Source: Nitrospirota bacterium
Lineage (GTDB): Bacteria; Nitrospirota; UBA9217
Length of the DNA: 64,000 nt
Direction: 5' to 3'
NCBI GenBank assembly: GCA_021814615.1
Contig: JAKAHZ010000002.1
Span: 1-64,000 of the forward strand
Shown here: positions 42,283 through 49,610 of the stretch, piece after piece
Position numbering within the stretch: position 1 is the stretch's first letter
Layout: each line of letters starts with the position of its first letter
The notes under the pieces: generated by a model
What the model was told of the DNA's origin: nothing
Seen by the model: the letters and a program-made list of their open reading frames with translations, nothing else
The model's database searches: none
Made by a program: the position numbers and the translations under genes

Positions 42283-44418
42283 TCATGCGATGCCCGTCTC
42301 CTCCCGCTCCACGCCCTGCACCAGCTTCGGCACGTCGAGGATCAGCGCCACGCTGCCGTCGCCCAGGATCGTTGCGCCCGACAGCCCCTCCACGCCCTTG
42401 TACATCTTTCCGAGGCTCTTGATCACCGTCTGATGCCCGCCGACGATATGGTCCACCACGAAACCGACGCGCAGGGCGTCCACCTTCACAATCACCACCT
42501 GTTCGATGGGCGGCCGCGCTCCCTCCACGGCGAACCGGTCGCGCAGCAGAATATAGGGAACGAGTTCGCCGCGCACCGGGAGGAGCGTGCGGCCGCTGGC
42601 GGACCGCTCCTCCGACGCCTTGAGCTCCACGCACTCATCGACAAGCGAGAGCGGGAACACGAAGTATCCACCGCCGATCTTGGTGAGGAACCCGTCGATG
42701 ATGGCGAGGGTCAACGGCAGGGAAAGGGTGATCGTGGTCCCGGCACCCCGCGTGCTTTCGATGTCGATCGTGCCGCGCAGGGCGTCGATGGCCTGCTTCA
42801 CCACGTCCATGCCCACGCCCCGGCCCGACACATCGGTCACCTGGCTGGCGGTGGAGAACCCCGGCAGCAGGACCAGCGAGAAGAGCTCCTTTTCGCTCAG
42901 GGAATCCTCGGGCGTGATCAGCTCCTTTTCGAGCGCCTTCTTTCTGATGGAGTCGGTGTTCATGCCACCGCCGTCGTCGCTGATGGTGATCAGCACGTGG
43001 GCGCCGGAATGCACCGCCGAGAGGTGAATGGTCCCGTGCCGCGGCTTGCCTGCCGCGACGCGGTCGCCGGGCATCTCGATGCCGTGGTCGATGCAGTTGC
43101 GGATCAGGTGCACGAGCGGATCGTGCAGCTTCTCGATCACCGTCTTGTCCAGCTCCGTCTCCGTGCCTTCCATGACCAGCTCGACCGCCTTGCCCAGGTT
43201 CTGCGAAAGGTCCCGGGCAACGCGCTTGAACTTGTTGAAGATCGTCCCGATGGGCAGCATGCGGATGCTCATCGTGTTGTCGCGAAGCTCGGCGGTGAGA
43301 CGCTCCACTTCCTCGGCGATGGAGATGAAGGTCCCGTCGTTGGCGATCAGGGATGCCTGGCTCAGCCTCGCCTGGACCGTCACCAGTTCTCCCACAAGGT
43401 CCACGAGCTTGTCCAGTTTGGGCGACGCGACCCGGATGCTGGACATCTCCTCGGTCTTCTGGCGCTCGCGCCTCAGCTCGCGCACATGCTGCTGCTCCGT
43501 GAGCGCGGTCTCGACCTGATCGTGCTGCACCAGGCCCTTTTCGACGAGAACCTCGCCGATCTTCTTCTGCCCCACGTTGAGCCCTTTGATGTCCTCGGGC
43601 CGGAGGTCGCCGCGCTCGACCAGGATATCGCCGAGCCGCTGGGCTTCCTCGCCGCCCGAAAGCAGCGCGTCCACGTCGAACTGCTCGATCTTTACCTCGC
43701 TCACATCCTCGACGAAGATGAAGACGTCCTTGATCGCATCCAGTCCGCGGTCCGTGGTCAGGATGATGTCCCAGTAGACGTAGCACTGCTCCGCCTCGAG
43801 TCCGTCGAGGCCGGGGATCTCGTTCAGCTGCGCCACGATCTTGCAGGAGCCGAGTCCGCGCAGCTCTTCCAGCACCCGCCCCGGATCGGTGCCGAGCTGG
43901 AAGATATTGTGGGCCGGCCGGAACCGGATGCGGTAGGTCGCCTGCATCCGGACCTCCGGGACCACCACGACCGGCGGCGCGGGTTTCGGCTTTTTGGATT
44001 TGCCAACATAGCCCGCCGGCAGGAACCGCCTCAGCTGAACGGCGACCTGTTCCGTGGCGTCGTCCTGCGCATCTCCCAGGTTGTAATGCCGGTTGAAGAG
44101 CGCGGTGATCTGGTCGCGCGCCGCGAGCGTGGCATTGATGATCTCCTTCGTCACTGCCAGCTGGTCGTTCCGGATAGCGTCGTAGACCGCCTCGACTTCG
44201 TGGGCGAAATTGGATATGTCTTCGAAGCCGCAGGCCCCGCCCGATCCCTTGATGGTGTGCAGCGCCCGGAACACGCGGCCGATCAGGTCCTTGTCCTGCG
44301 GCGACTGGTCGAGGGCGAGCAGCGCGCTCTCGAGTTCGGCCACGAGCTCATAGGCCTCGGCCTTGAACATCTCCCTGAGCACATTCAGGTCAAAACCGTC
44401 ATTCAGATCGTCGCTCAT
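42283..44418 (-). CDS. cheA: Chemotaxis histidine kinase CheA with extra MshEN-like linker
   Basis: 711 residues. Domains in order: Hpt with the phospho-histidine in 'ALHTIKGSGGACGFEDIS' (near residue 50); a P2-like region with 'YRIRFRPAHNIFQLGTDP'; an unusual linker; dimerisation helices 'KLDKLVDLVGELVTVQARL'; the kinase domain with 'HLIRNCIDHGIEMPGDR' and 'ISDDGGGMNTDSI'; and a CheW-like C-terminus. The linker (about residues 245-305) contains two repeats, 'RLGDILVERGDL' and 'KIGEVLVEKGLVQHDQVETAL', resembling the MshEN type that can bind c-di-GMP. CheA phosphorylates CheY and CheB on receptor signal. Full length, ATG start, 14 bases after the STAS gene. Confidence 0.95.
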   Translation of the reverse strand: MSDDLNDGFDLNVLREMFKAEAYELVAELESALLALDQSPQDKDLIGRVFRALHTIKGSGGACGFEDISNFAHEVEAVYDAIRNDQLAVTKEIINATLAARDQITALFNRHYNLGDAQDDATEQVAVQLRRFLPAGYVGKSKKPKPAPPVVVVPEVRMQATYRIRFRPAHNIFQLGTDPGRVLEELRGLGSCKIVAQLNEIPGLDGLEAEQCYVYWDIILTTDRGLDAIKDVFIFVEDVSEVKIEQFDVDALLSGGEEAQRLGDILVERGDLRPEDIKGLNVGQKKIGEVLVEKGLVQHDQVETALTEQQHVRELRRERQKTEEMSSIRVASPKLDKLVDLVGELVTVQARLSQASLIANDGTFISIAEEVERLTAELRDNTMSIRMLPIGTIFNKFKRVARDLSQNLGKAVELVMEGTETELDKTVIEKLHDPLVHLIRNCIDHGIEMPGDRVAAGKPRHGTIHLSAVHSGAHVLITISDDGGGMNTDSIRKKALEKELITPEDSLSEKELFSLVLLPGFSTASQVTDVSGRGVGMDVVKQAIDALRGTIDIESTRGAGTTITLSLPLTLAIIDGFLTKIGGGYFVFPLSLVDECVELKASEERSASGRTLLPVRGELVPYILLRDRFAVEGARPPIEQVVIVKVDALRVGFVVDHIVGGHQTVIKSLGKMYKGVEGLSGATILGDGSVALILDVPKLVQGVEREETGIA

Positions 44419-44431
44419 ACGCCCCCGTCCC

Positions 44432-44782
44432 CTAGTGCGCGCCCTGCTTGCAGAGCCAGAAGCACGTGGTTCGCGTCGTTTCCCGGCATCCCACGTGCCG
44501 GGTGAACCCCATCTGGCCGATCAGCCGGACCAGCGGCTCCTGATCCAGTCCCTTGACGACCAGCTTCTTGCCGTGGTCGGCTGCGGAGCGGTGCGCAGAA
44601 CAGAGGAGCTGCAGCACCGTCAGGTCCGCGTCCCCGATCGCCTCGAAGGTCAGCTCGACCTCTCCCGCCTGCTGAAAAGCGGACAGCAGGACCTGCTTCA
44701 GCGATGCCGCCTCCGCCACGGTCGCCGCCCCGCTCACGGAAATGATCTCGCGATCGCCGTTCCGATGCTGCTTGATGTTCAC
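44432..44782 (-). CDS. STAS-domain protein of the chemosensory operon
   Basis: 116 residues, starting with GTG after AGGAGG. The body has 'EIISVSGAATVAEAASLKQVLLSAF', 'GEVELTFEAIGDADLTVLQLLCSAHRSA', laid out as in STAS anti-anti-sigma domains. The usual phospho-site 'DSSG' is 'DLTV', so regulation by serine phosphorylation is doubtful. The last 20 residues add 'CRETTRTTCFWLCKQ' with three cysteines. STAS genes beside cheY-cheA are known in several phyla and are thought to tune the array, but the role is unclear. Co-transcribed with cheY (9 bases) and cheA. Confidence 0.78.
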   Translation of the reverse strand: MNIKQHRNGDREIISVSGAATVAEAASLKQVLLSAFQQAGEVELTFEAIGDADLTVLQLLCSAHRSAADHGKKLVVKGLDQEPLVRLIGQMGFTRHVGCRETTRTTCFWLCKQGAH

Positions 44783-44791
44783 CTCTACCTC

Positions 44792-45157
44792 CTACGCCAG
44801 GAAGCGCCGCACCACATCGAGGATCTGCTCGGCGGAAAAGGGCTTCACGATCCAGCCGCTCGCTCCGGCTGCGCGGCCTTCCCGCTTCTTCGCGTCCTGC
44901 ACTTCCGTGGTCAGCATGATAATGGGAGTGAATTTGTAGTCCGTCATGCCCCGGAGCATGCGGATGAACTCGATGCCGTCCGTCTCGGGCATGTTGAGAT
45001 CGGTAATGACGAGGTCGAATTTGCGGCTGGAGAGAAGCGACAACGCCTCTTTCGGGCCCGATGCCGTAACCACATCGTACCCCGAGCCCTTGACAGCCAG
45101 GGTTACGAGCTGCCGGATCGCGGCGGAATCGTCAACAACCAGGAACGCCTTATCCAT
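44792..45157 (-). CDS. cheY: Chemotaxis response regulator CheY-like
   Basis: 121 residues, a single receiver domain. The acidic pair is in 'FLVVDDSAAIRQLV', the phospho-aspartate in 'LVITDLNMPETDGIEF', the switch threonine in 'IIMLTTEVQDAKK' and the lysine in 'GWIVKPFSAEQIL'. The track extends the frame upstream by 139 codons; the ATG at 45157 starts the domain directly ('MDKAFLVVDDS'). It is the first gene of the operon and the likely output, but no flagellar motor or pilus gene lies in the window to show the target. Confidence 0.92.
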   Translation of the reverse strand: MDKAFLVVDDSAAIRQLVTLAVKGSGYDVVTASGPKEALSLLSSRKFDLVITDLNMPETDGIEFIRMLRGMTDYKFTPIIMLTTEVQDAKKREGRAAGASGWIVKPFSAEQILDVVRRFLA

Positions 45158-45531
45158 GCATCTTATCCTTCCTGCCGAGAGATTCGGCAACCGCTTCCTG
45201 CGTGCATCTGCTGCCTGCCGGCAACGGACCGATGGCCGGCCGGCGTGAGGGTTCCTGCCGCGAATGGTCCTGCCCGATGGGCGCTCAGAAAGATCGGGGA
45301 TTGTACTACCTTCGACCGGGTTGACTGCGTACCTCAGCGCGCGCGTAGGATCTTCAGGGACTGTGACTCCTATTATAGCGAACAATTGCAGAGGCGCTAT
45401 GCTTTTTTTCCATCCTGTCGGGAAAGCTGGGGAACCGTGATTTTTGAATAACAAGAGGTTACGCGGGGGAAACGGACGGTTGTCGCGGAAGGGAACAGCT
45501 GGTCCTTGGGGGGCGCGGCGAACTCCCCGTC
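45158..45531. other. Intergenic region upstream of the chemosensory operon
   Basis: 374 bases without a credible gene. A TATAAT on the minus strand (45372-45377) may be a -10 box for the che operon, but no -35 of quality is at the right distance. No sigma-28 motif was seen. Confidence 0.4.
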
Positions 45532-46329
45532 TTACGCGGGAAGTTCGCCCATCGGCACGAACAGAACGGGCCACCGGAGCCGTTCCGGCTCATCCTGAAG
45601 CATTGCCGAAGCTTTTGCCAGCTCCGACGGCGTTGCGCTTCCTGTGGGCAGAAGAACGAGCGACACCGTTTCGTCGGCGGCGGCACGCAGGATCTCTTCA
45701 TCGGGATATCCGGCTCGCTGCAGCGTTTTCGCTTCGATGCCCCGGGCTCGGAGCGTCTTTTGCAGAGCAAGAACGGCGTCGGTAATCCGCTCCTGCACGC
45801 GGCCGAGCTCTTCGCGCTCGGCGGGGCTGTAGAGATGAACGGGAACGATCCCGAGCACGAGCACCGTTGATCCCGTTGCCTTGGCTTCCTGCTCGATCAG
45901 ATCGATTTCCGCGGCAGGCGTTCCTGCGCTGTCCACAGGCGCCAGGATCGTGCCGGGGATCACCGCGACCGGCCGGTCGGACATGCGCGACACTGCTTTG
46001 TACTGGGGAGTGACCAGCACGAGATCCGGTTTGAGCGTTGCCGACTGGCCGAGAATGGCGGAAAGGGGATCGCCCTCTGCTGAAAGAAAACGGACCTCGA
46101 ATCCCCCGGCCTGCTCGGACACGATACTCCTTGCCTCGGCCTGGAACCGGGAGAACTCGGCCCGGGCCATTTCCTCTGCCCTCGGCCCGGCATCGTAATC
46201 GATAAACAGCGAAGGGTCGAACACCTGCAGGACCGTAATGTCGCCGCCACGGTCCTGCACCTTGCTCATGCCGTAGCGCAAGGCTTTCTTGGCGTGAAGT
46301 GTTCCGTCATATGCGATCAAGAGTTTCAT
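45532..46329 (-). CDS. Tandem universal stress protein
   Basis: 265 residues made of two UspA-like domains. The first begins 'MKLLIAYDGTLHAKKALRYG' and the second begins near 'GSTVLVLGIVPVHLYSPAE'. The ATP-binding pattern G-x2-G-x9-G-S is not clear in either, so it may belong to the non-ATP group. The first domain is closely related to the single-domain protein at 47181 ('AYDGTL-AK-AL-YG', 'F-YDA-P'). Universal stress proteins accumulate in growth arrest and stress; a binding partner is unknown. GGAAGAG precedes the ATG. Confidence 0.8.
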   Translation of the reverse strand: MKLLIAYDGTLHAKKALRYGMSKVQDRGGDITVLQVFDPSLFIDYDAGPRAEEMARAEFSRFQAEARSIVSEQAGGFEVRFLSAEGDPLSAILGQSATLKPDLVLVTPQYKAVSRMSDRPVAVIPGTILAPVDSAGTPAAEIDLIEQEAKATGSTVLVLGIVPVHLYSPAEREELGRVQERITDAVLALQKTLRARGIEAKTLQRAGYPDEEILRAAADETVSLVLLPTGSATPSELAKASAMLQDEPERLRWPVLFVPMGELPA

Positions 46330-46515
46330 GGCGCTCTTCCTTTAATATAATATCAATTAATTACCGCAACATCTTCAGACAGCGCTGCAGGATATTGTTG
46401 CATCTTATCTTTTTAAATAAAAGTTAAATAAAAGCGAAATCAATATGTTAGCCATGGCACAGCGCTTGCTTTACCACTTGTTAGTCATTCATCTCCGGTG
46501 CAAGGGAGCGAACCC

Positions 46516-46734
46516 ATGAACCTGTCGATCAGCATCCTGCATCAGGCAGTCTGCATGTTCGGAATCCTGTTCACGCTGGCTGCCCTTCAGCCCGAGGCTG
46601 CTCTTTCGGCAGCCAGGCCTTTTCTTTCCCTCTGGCTCGCCTTCAAACGGTACCGACAATCGCTTGCCGTCAGATTCAAAAGCAACCGGTCCGAACGTTT
46701 CTGGGAGATCGATATGACCAAGTTCGAACCATGA
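46516..46734 (+). CDS. Possible small protein, unknown
   Basis: 72 residues. A hydrophobic N-terminal part ('LHQAVCMFGILFTLAALQ') is followed by a basic region. GGGAG lies 8 bases before the ATG. No homologue is recognised and the frame may be chance. Listed at low confidence because of the ribosome binding site. Confidence 0.25.
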   Translation: MNLSISILHQAVCMFGILFTLAALQPEAALSAARPFLSLWLAFKRYRQSLAVRFKSNRSERFWEIDMTKFEP

Positions 46735-46919
46735 TGTTTCCGTACATCGTCGATAGAGTTTATACTGATTGCCGCAAGCTTTAAAGGGGCGCGAAAAAAT
46801 TCGTTCAGAATACATCCGATTGCTGACCTTGATCCCGACTTCCTCGCGAGCTTCACTCCTTCGCGGTAAACAGTTTCCTTCTCCGTAAAAAATACCATCA
46901 TAATGACCATGAACCTGCA

Positions 46920-47123
46920 CTAGGACAACTTCGAAACCTCGTAGAGCATGTACAGCAAGAGACTGAAGGGTCCGATGGTCACCACAAGCGATGCGGTGGC
47001 GCTCAAGAACTTTCGGTACAGGTCCGCTCTTCCCATTGCCCCCGGCATCATCACCGATCCCAGGAACAGCAGCTGCAGCGCAAGCGCAAACCCGGAACTA
47101 TGAAACAGGTACTCTAACTCCAT
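46920..47123 (-). CDS. Small two-TM membrane protein between stress protein genes
   Basis: 67 residues with two hydrophobic helices ('GFALALQLLFLGSVMMPG' and 'ATASLVVTIGPFSLLLYML') joined by a short 'RADLYRKF' loop. A good GGAGG precedes the ATG at 47123. It sits between two universal stress protein genes on the same strand, 57 bases after the smaller one. Short two-helix proteins of this kind often act as membrane modulators; no family is recognised. Confidence 0.55.
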   Translation of the reverse strand: MELEYLFHSSGFALALQLLFLGSVMMPGAMGRADLYRKFLSATASLVVTIGPFSLLLYMLYEVSKLS

Positions 47124-47180
47124 GCCTTCCTCCAAAGGACAGCCCCTCCCGCAGGAAGGGCGTGATGGTCCGTCCGTTCA

Positions 47181-47609
47181 TTACATCGACTTCTTCGATA
47201 CCGCCAGCGAGGCTACCTGCATCTTCGCCGTCTCGCTCTCCAGTTCGACGAACTGCCGATAATTGCCGATCACGGAGCGGAACTTCGGCGGGCAGAGCAA
47301 CACATCGACCTTCTCGCTCTTCGCGAAATCGATGACCTGCTGTTCGGGGTCGCCTTCGGTGCTGTACAGGCTCGCCGGGACGCCCTTCGCCGCGCCGGCG
47401 ATGATCGCTTTCGCTTCATCGATGAACCGGCCCGCCTCGGCGCGCGCCGCGTTCCGCGCGTTCGGCGTTGCGTCATAATCCGCCATTGCCGAGCTGTCGA
47501 AGACATGCAGCGCCACGACCTCGCCGCCCTTTACCCGTGCCTTCTCGATCCCGTACGCCAGCGCTTCCTTTGCCTGCAGCGTTCCGTCGTATGCCACCAT
47601 GATCTTCAT
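47181..47609 (-). CDS. Universal stress protein, single domain
   Basis: 142 residues. The UspA core starts 'MKIMVAYDGTLQAKEALAYGIEKA' and contains 'VVALHVFDSSAMADYD' and 'ASLYSTEGDPEQQVIDFAKSEKVDVLLCPP'. After the fourth strand the usual ATP-binding glycines are replaced ('KFRSVIGNYRQFVELE'), so it probably does not bind ATP in the standard way. Paralogous to the first domain of the tandem protein at 45532. AAGGAGG precedes the ATG. Confidence 0.85.
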   Translation of the reverse strand: MKIMVAYDGTLQAKEALAYGIEKARVKGGEVVALHVFDSSAMADYDATPNARNAARAEAGRFIDEAKAIIAGAAKGVPASLYSTEGDPEQQVIDFAKSEKVDVLLCPPKFRSVIGNYRQFVELESETAKMQVASLAVSKKSM

Positions 47610-47955
47610 TGTCTGCCTCCTTACGAGAGATTGGTTTGTTTGCTTTCTTGACCTCTCTTATAGCAGGAGGCGTGCCAAAAAAGGCAGCTGAAAAAACAAG
47701 GGGTTATAGCGCCGGCGCAGTGAAAAAACTGCGATAGAGCCTGCAAGGATATACTGCAGGATAAGCAAATGTTCTTGACCGGCAAAGCCATTTCCGATAT
47801 TCTCGCGCTATCGGGAGACATTGCCCGGCAGTGCCTTCTTCATCAAGACTCTCCCGCAGCATGCAGAAGAACCCCGGAAATCAAGAGACCGCGAGGTCAC
47901 TGAACAGAAACAGATCAGGAACATATCAGAATCTGCGATCCTGGGGAGGTTCGCC
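47610..47955. other. Intergenic region, divergent promoter space
   Basis: 346 bases with no credible gene. Two short hairpins are visible, GCAGT-gaaaaa-ACTGC near 47717 and CCTGCA...TGCAGG near 47742, of unknown meaning. Confidence 0.35.
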
Positions 47956-48369
47956 ATGAAGAGCTTCACGATCACGAGGATGATTGCAGCGCCAACGGAG
48001 AAAGTGTGGTCAACGGTAAAGGATTTCCATCGTACGCCCGGACCGGGGGTGAAGGTCGAGATGGTGACGGCCGGCAGCGGCCCGGAAGGCGCGGGCGCGG
48101 AGCGGACCATCACGATCGGAAGCGTCAAGGTGCGTGAGCGGCTCCTGTCCATGGGCCCGGGAACAACGTTCACCTACCGCATCCTCGCCGGTGCGCCGAT
48201 GAAGGACCATAAGGCCACGGCAACATTAGCACCGAACGGGACATCGACCGAGATCCGCTGGGACGTGTCGTTTACGCCGAAGGTCCCGGGGATCGGCTGG
48301 ATCGTGGCGATGGTGACGAAGAAAGCGGTGAACCAGTACCTCGATGCCGTCGAACGGTCGATAAGGTAA
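47956..48369 (+). CDS. SRPBCC (START-like) lipid-binding domain protein
   Basis: 137 residues. The frame 'MKSFTITRMIAAPTEKVWSTVKDFHRTPGPG' is the typical first strand and helix of the SRPBCC/polyketide-cyclase fold, and 'TSTEIRWDVSFTPKVPGIGW' with the closing helix 'MVTKKAVNQYLDAVERSI' completes it. These proteins form a hydrophobic pocket for a small ligand. The ATG at 47956 follows GGGGAGG; the track start 45 codons earlier has none. Stands alone at the border of the accessory island. No ligand can be assigned. Confidence 0.8.
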   Translation: MKSFTITRMIAAPTEKVWSTVKDFHRTPGPGVKVEMVTAGSGPEGAGAERTITIGSVKVRERLLSMGPGTTFTYRILAGAPMKDHKATATLAPNGTSTEIRWDVSFTPKVPGIGWIVAMVTKKAVNQYLDAVERSIR

Positions 48370-48511
48370 AAGGTAGACCCGAACGACGTTATCAAATGGA
48401 CCCTGCTGGGTCATTCCGGCATGTCCGGAATCTTTCTTCGACATTGCTCTCCACGCCTCACCTTTCACACGGCAACTCTAGCCCTTTACCCCTCACCGTT
48501 TCATCCCCCCC

Positions 48512-48525
48512 TACCCGAACGGGCA
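48512..48525. repeat. Short palindrome TACCCGWWCGGGTA, copy 1
   Basis: TACCCGAACGGGCA, one mismatch from a perfect palindrome. Further copies lie at 51726 and 52684, all within the accessory island. Confidence 0.5.
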
Positions 48526-48548
48526 GTGCTCCCGCCCCGTACTGTTCT

Positions 48549-48600
48549 GCAGTTTTTTCTTGCCACTCATAAGGGAAAATAGTATCCTCGCATTTGCAGG
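48549..48600 (+). repeat. 52-bp direct repeat, copy A, containing a promoter
   Basis: Identical over 52 bases to 49071-49122. It contains TTGCCA, a 17-base spacer and TATCCT (48560-48588), so it likely drives the HTH gene at 48707. The flanking sequence is partly similar as well. Confidence 0.75.
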
Positions 48601-48706
48601 GCGCAGAAAAGCGCGTAGTCATCGCGCGGGTCACGCAAGGGACGGACGAGAGTGGTGGCGCAGGCGGAAGGTCTCCCTAATTGTCGAATGACATGAAGGA
48701 GAAGTA

Positions 48707-49030
48707 ATGGCTATTACCCGAAAGTTCAGAACAACGATCCTGCAGCGTGCGGAGTCGGATGCGGCATTCCGGCGGCATATGCTGACCGAGGCGGTCAATG
48801 AACTGCTTGCCGGGGATCTCGCCGCAGGCAAGGCCATGCTTCGCGACTATATCAACGCGACCATCACGTTTCAGCAGCTGGCGAAGAAGCTCAAGAAAAC
48901 GGATAAGAGCGTTCACCGCATGCTCGGACCGCGCGGCAATCCCCGGGCGGACAATATCCTGGAGATCATCAAGATCCTGCAGGTAAATGAGCGAGTTACA
49001 CTGCGGGTGGAAGCGAAGAGGGCGGCATAG
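48707..49030 (+). CDS. HTH antitoxin-like transcription factor (HigA2-type)
   Basis: 107 residues. The N-terminus 'TTILQRAESDAAFRRHMLTEAVNELL' and the HTH 'ITFQQLAKKLKKTDKSVHRMLGPRGNP' match the 'addiction module antidote' class found downstream of HigB/RelE-like toxins. GAAGGAG precedes the ATG. No toxin gene is next to it: upstream is a promoter repeat, and downstream a second, unrelated-sequence HTH gene in similar flanks. It may be an orphan antitoxin or a stand-alone regulator. Confidence 0.75.
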   Translation: MAITRKFRTTILQRAESDAAFRRHMLTEAVNELLAGDLAAGKAMLRDYINATITFQQLAKKLKKTDKSVHRMLGPRGNPRADNILEIIKILQVNERVTLRVEAKRAA

Positions 49031-49070
49031 GAGAAACATAAACATTAAAGACCTGACCCCCGAGCGCTCC

Positions 49071-49122
49071 GCAGTTTTTTCTTGCCACTCATAAGGGAAA
49101 ATAGTATCCTCGCATTTGCAGG
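49071..49122 (+). repeat. 52-bp direct repeat, copy B, containing a promoter
   Basis: Second identical copy of the 52-bp repeat, with TTGCCA-17-TATCCT at 49082-49110, 88 bases before the second HTH gene. The downstream flanks of the two HTH genes are also similar ('GGAGAAA-ATAAACATTAAAGACC'). Confidence 0.75.
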
Positions 49123-49209
49123 ACACAGAAAGACGCGAAAAGCGCGCAACAGCTCAGAAGAACACAACCAGAAGATCGGCGGAGAATTGCAGGCTCAAGG
49201 AGATTTGAT

Positions 49210-49491
49210 ATGGCATGGAAGGAAGTAACTGCTGAAGAACTGGCAAAGACCCTGGGAGCGAACGTAGCCGAGGTCCGGGAGAAGCAGAGGCTGGTCAAGG
49301 TGATCGTCAAGACGCGGAAAGAAAAAGACCTGTCACAGGCTGCTCTGGCAAAGAAGCTCGGGATCAGCCAGGCGCGGGTGGCGCAGATCGAGTCCGGCAT
49401 AGGCACCGCGAAGGTCACATTCGATGTGCTCTTCAACATGCTTGTCGCCCTGGGGCTGGACTATAAGGTAGTGACGAAGAAGGCGGCGTAG
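49210..49491 (+). CDS. XRE-family HTH antitoxin-like protein
   Basis: 93 residues. The helix-turn-helix is 'KDLSQAALAKKLGISQARVAQIESG', preceded by a short N-terminal helix bundle and followed by 'VTFDVLFNMLVALGLDYKVV'. This is the XRE domain common in HigA and type II antitoxins, of different sequence from the upstream HTH gene. AAGGAG precedes the ATG. No toxin partner is adjacent. The shared promoter and 3' flank suggest that it was exchanged as a cassette. Confidence 0.78.
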   Translation: MAWKEVTAEELAKTLGANVAEVREKQRLVKVIVKTRKEKDLSQAALAKKLGISQARVAQIESGIGTAKVTFDVLFNMLVALGLDYKVVTKKAA

Positions 49492-49576
49492 GAGAAATAT
49501 AAACATTAAAGACCCCCGAGCGTTGGTGGCGTAGGCGGAAGAAGCGAGTCTGGCGAGACATAAATATTCAATACCT

Positions 49577-49594
49577 GACCCTCAGGGTCTTTTT
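49577..49594 (+). terminator. Short terminator-like hairpin before the radical SAM gene
   Basis: GACCC and GGGTC form a 5-bp stem with a TCA loop, followed by TTTTT. It is 16 bases before the radical SAM start codon. It may end the HTH transcript or act as an attenuator; the stem is short. Confidence 0.4.
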
Positions 49595-49610
49595 GAACAG
49601 GGATATAAGA

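Larger units (their letters stand above)
48370..48706. other. Intergenic region with repeat copy A
   Basis: 337 bases without a gene. It contains the first 'TACCCG-CGGGCA' palindrome (48512) and the 52-bp promoter repeat (48549). The start of the accessory island. Confidence 0.5.

Noticed and set aside
42223-44505. 760-aa plus-strand ORF
   Set aside because: Antisense to cheA.
46489-46920. 143-aa minus-strand ORF
   Set aside because: Basic, patternless, no ribosome binding site; overlaps other weak frames in an intergenic region.
48601-49209. HigB/RelE-type toxin gene beside the HTH antitoxin-like genes
   Set aside because: Both strands were read around each HTH gene; no frame of the right size with toxin motifs was found.
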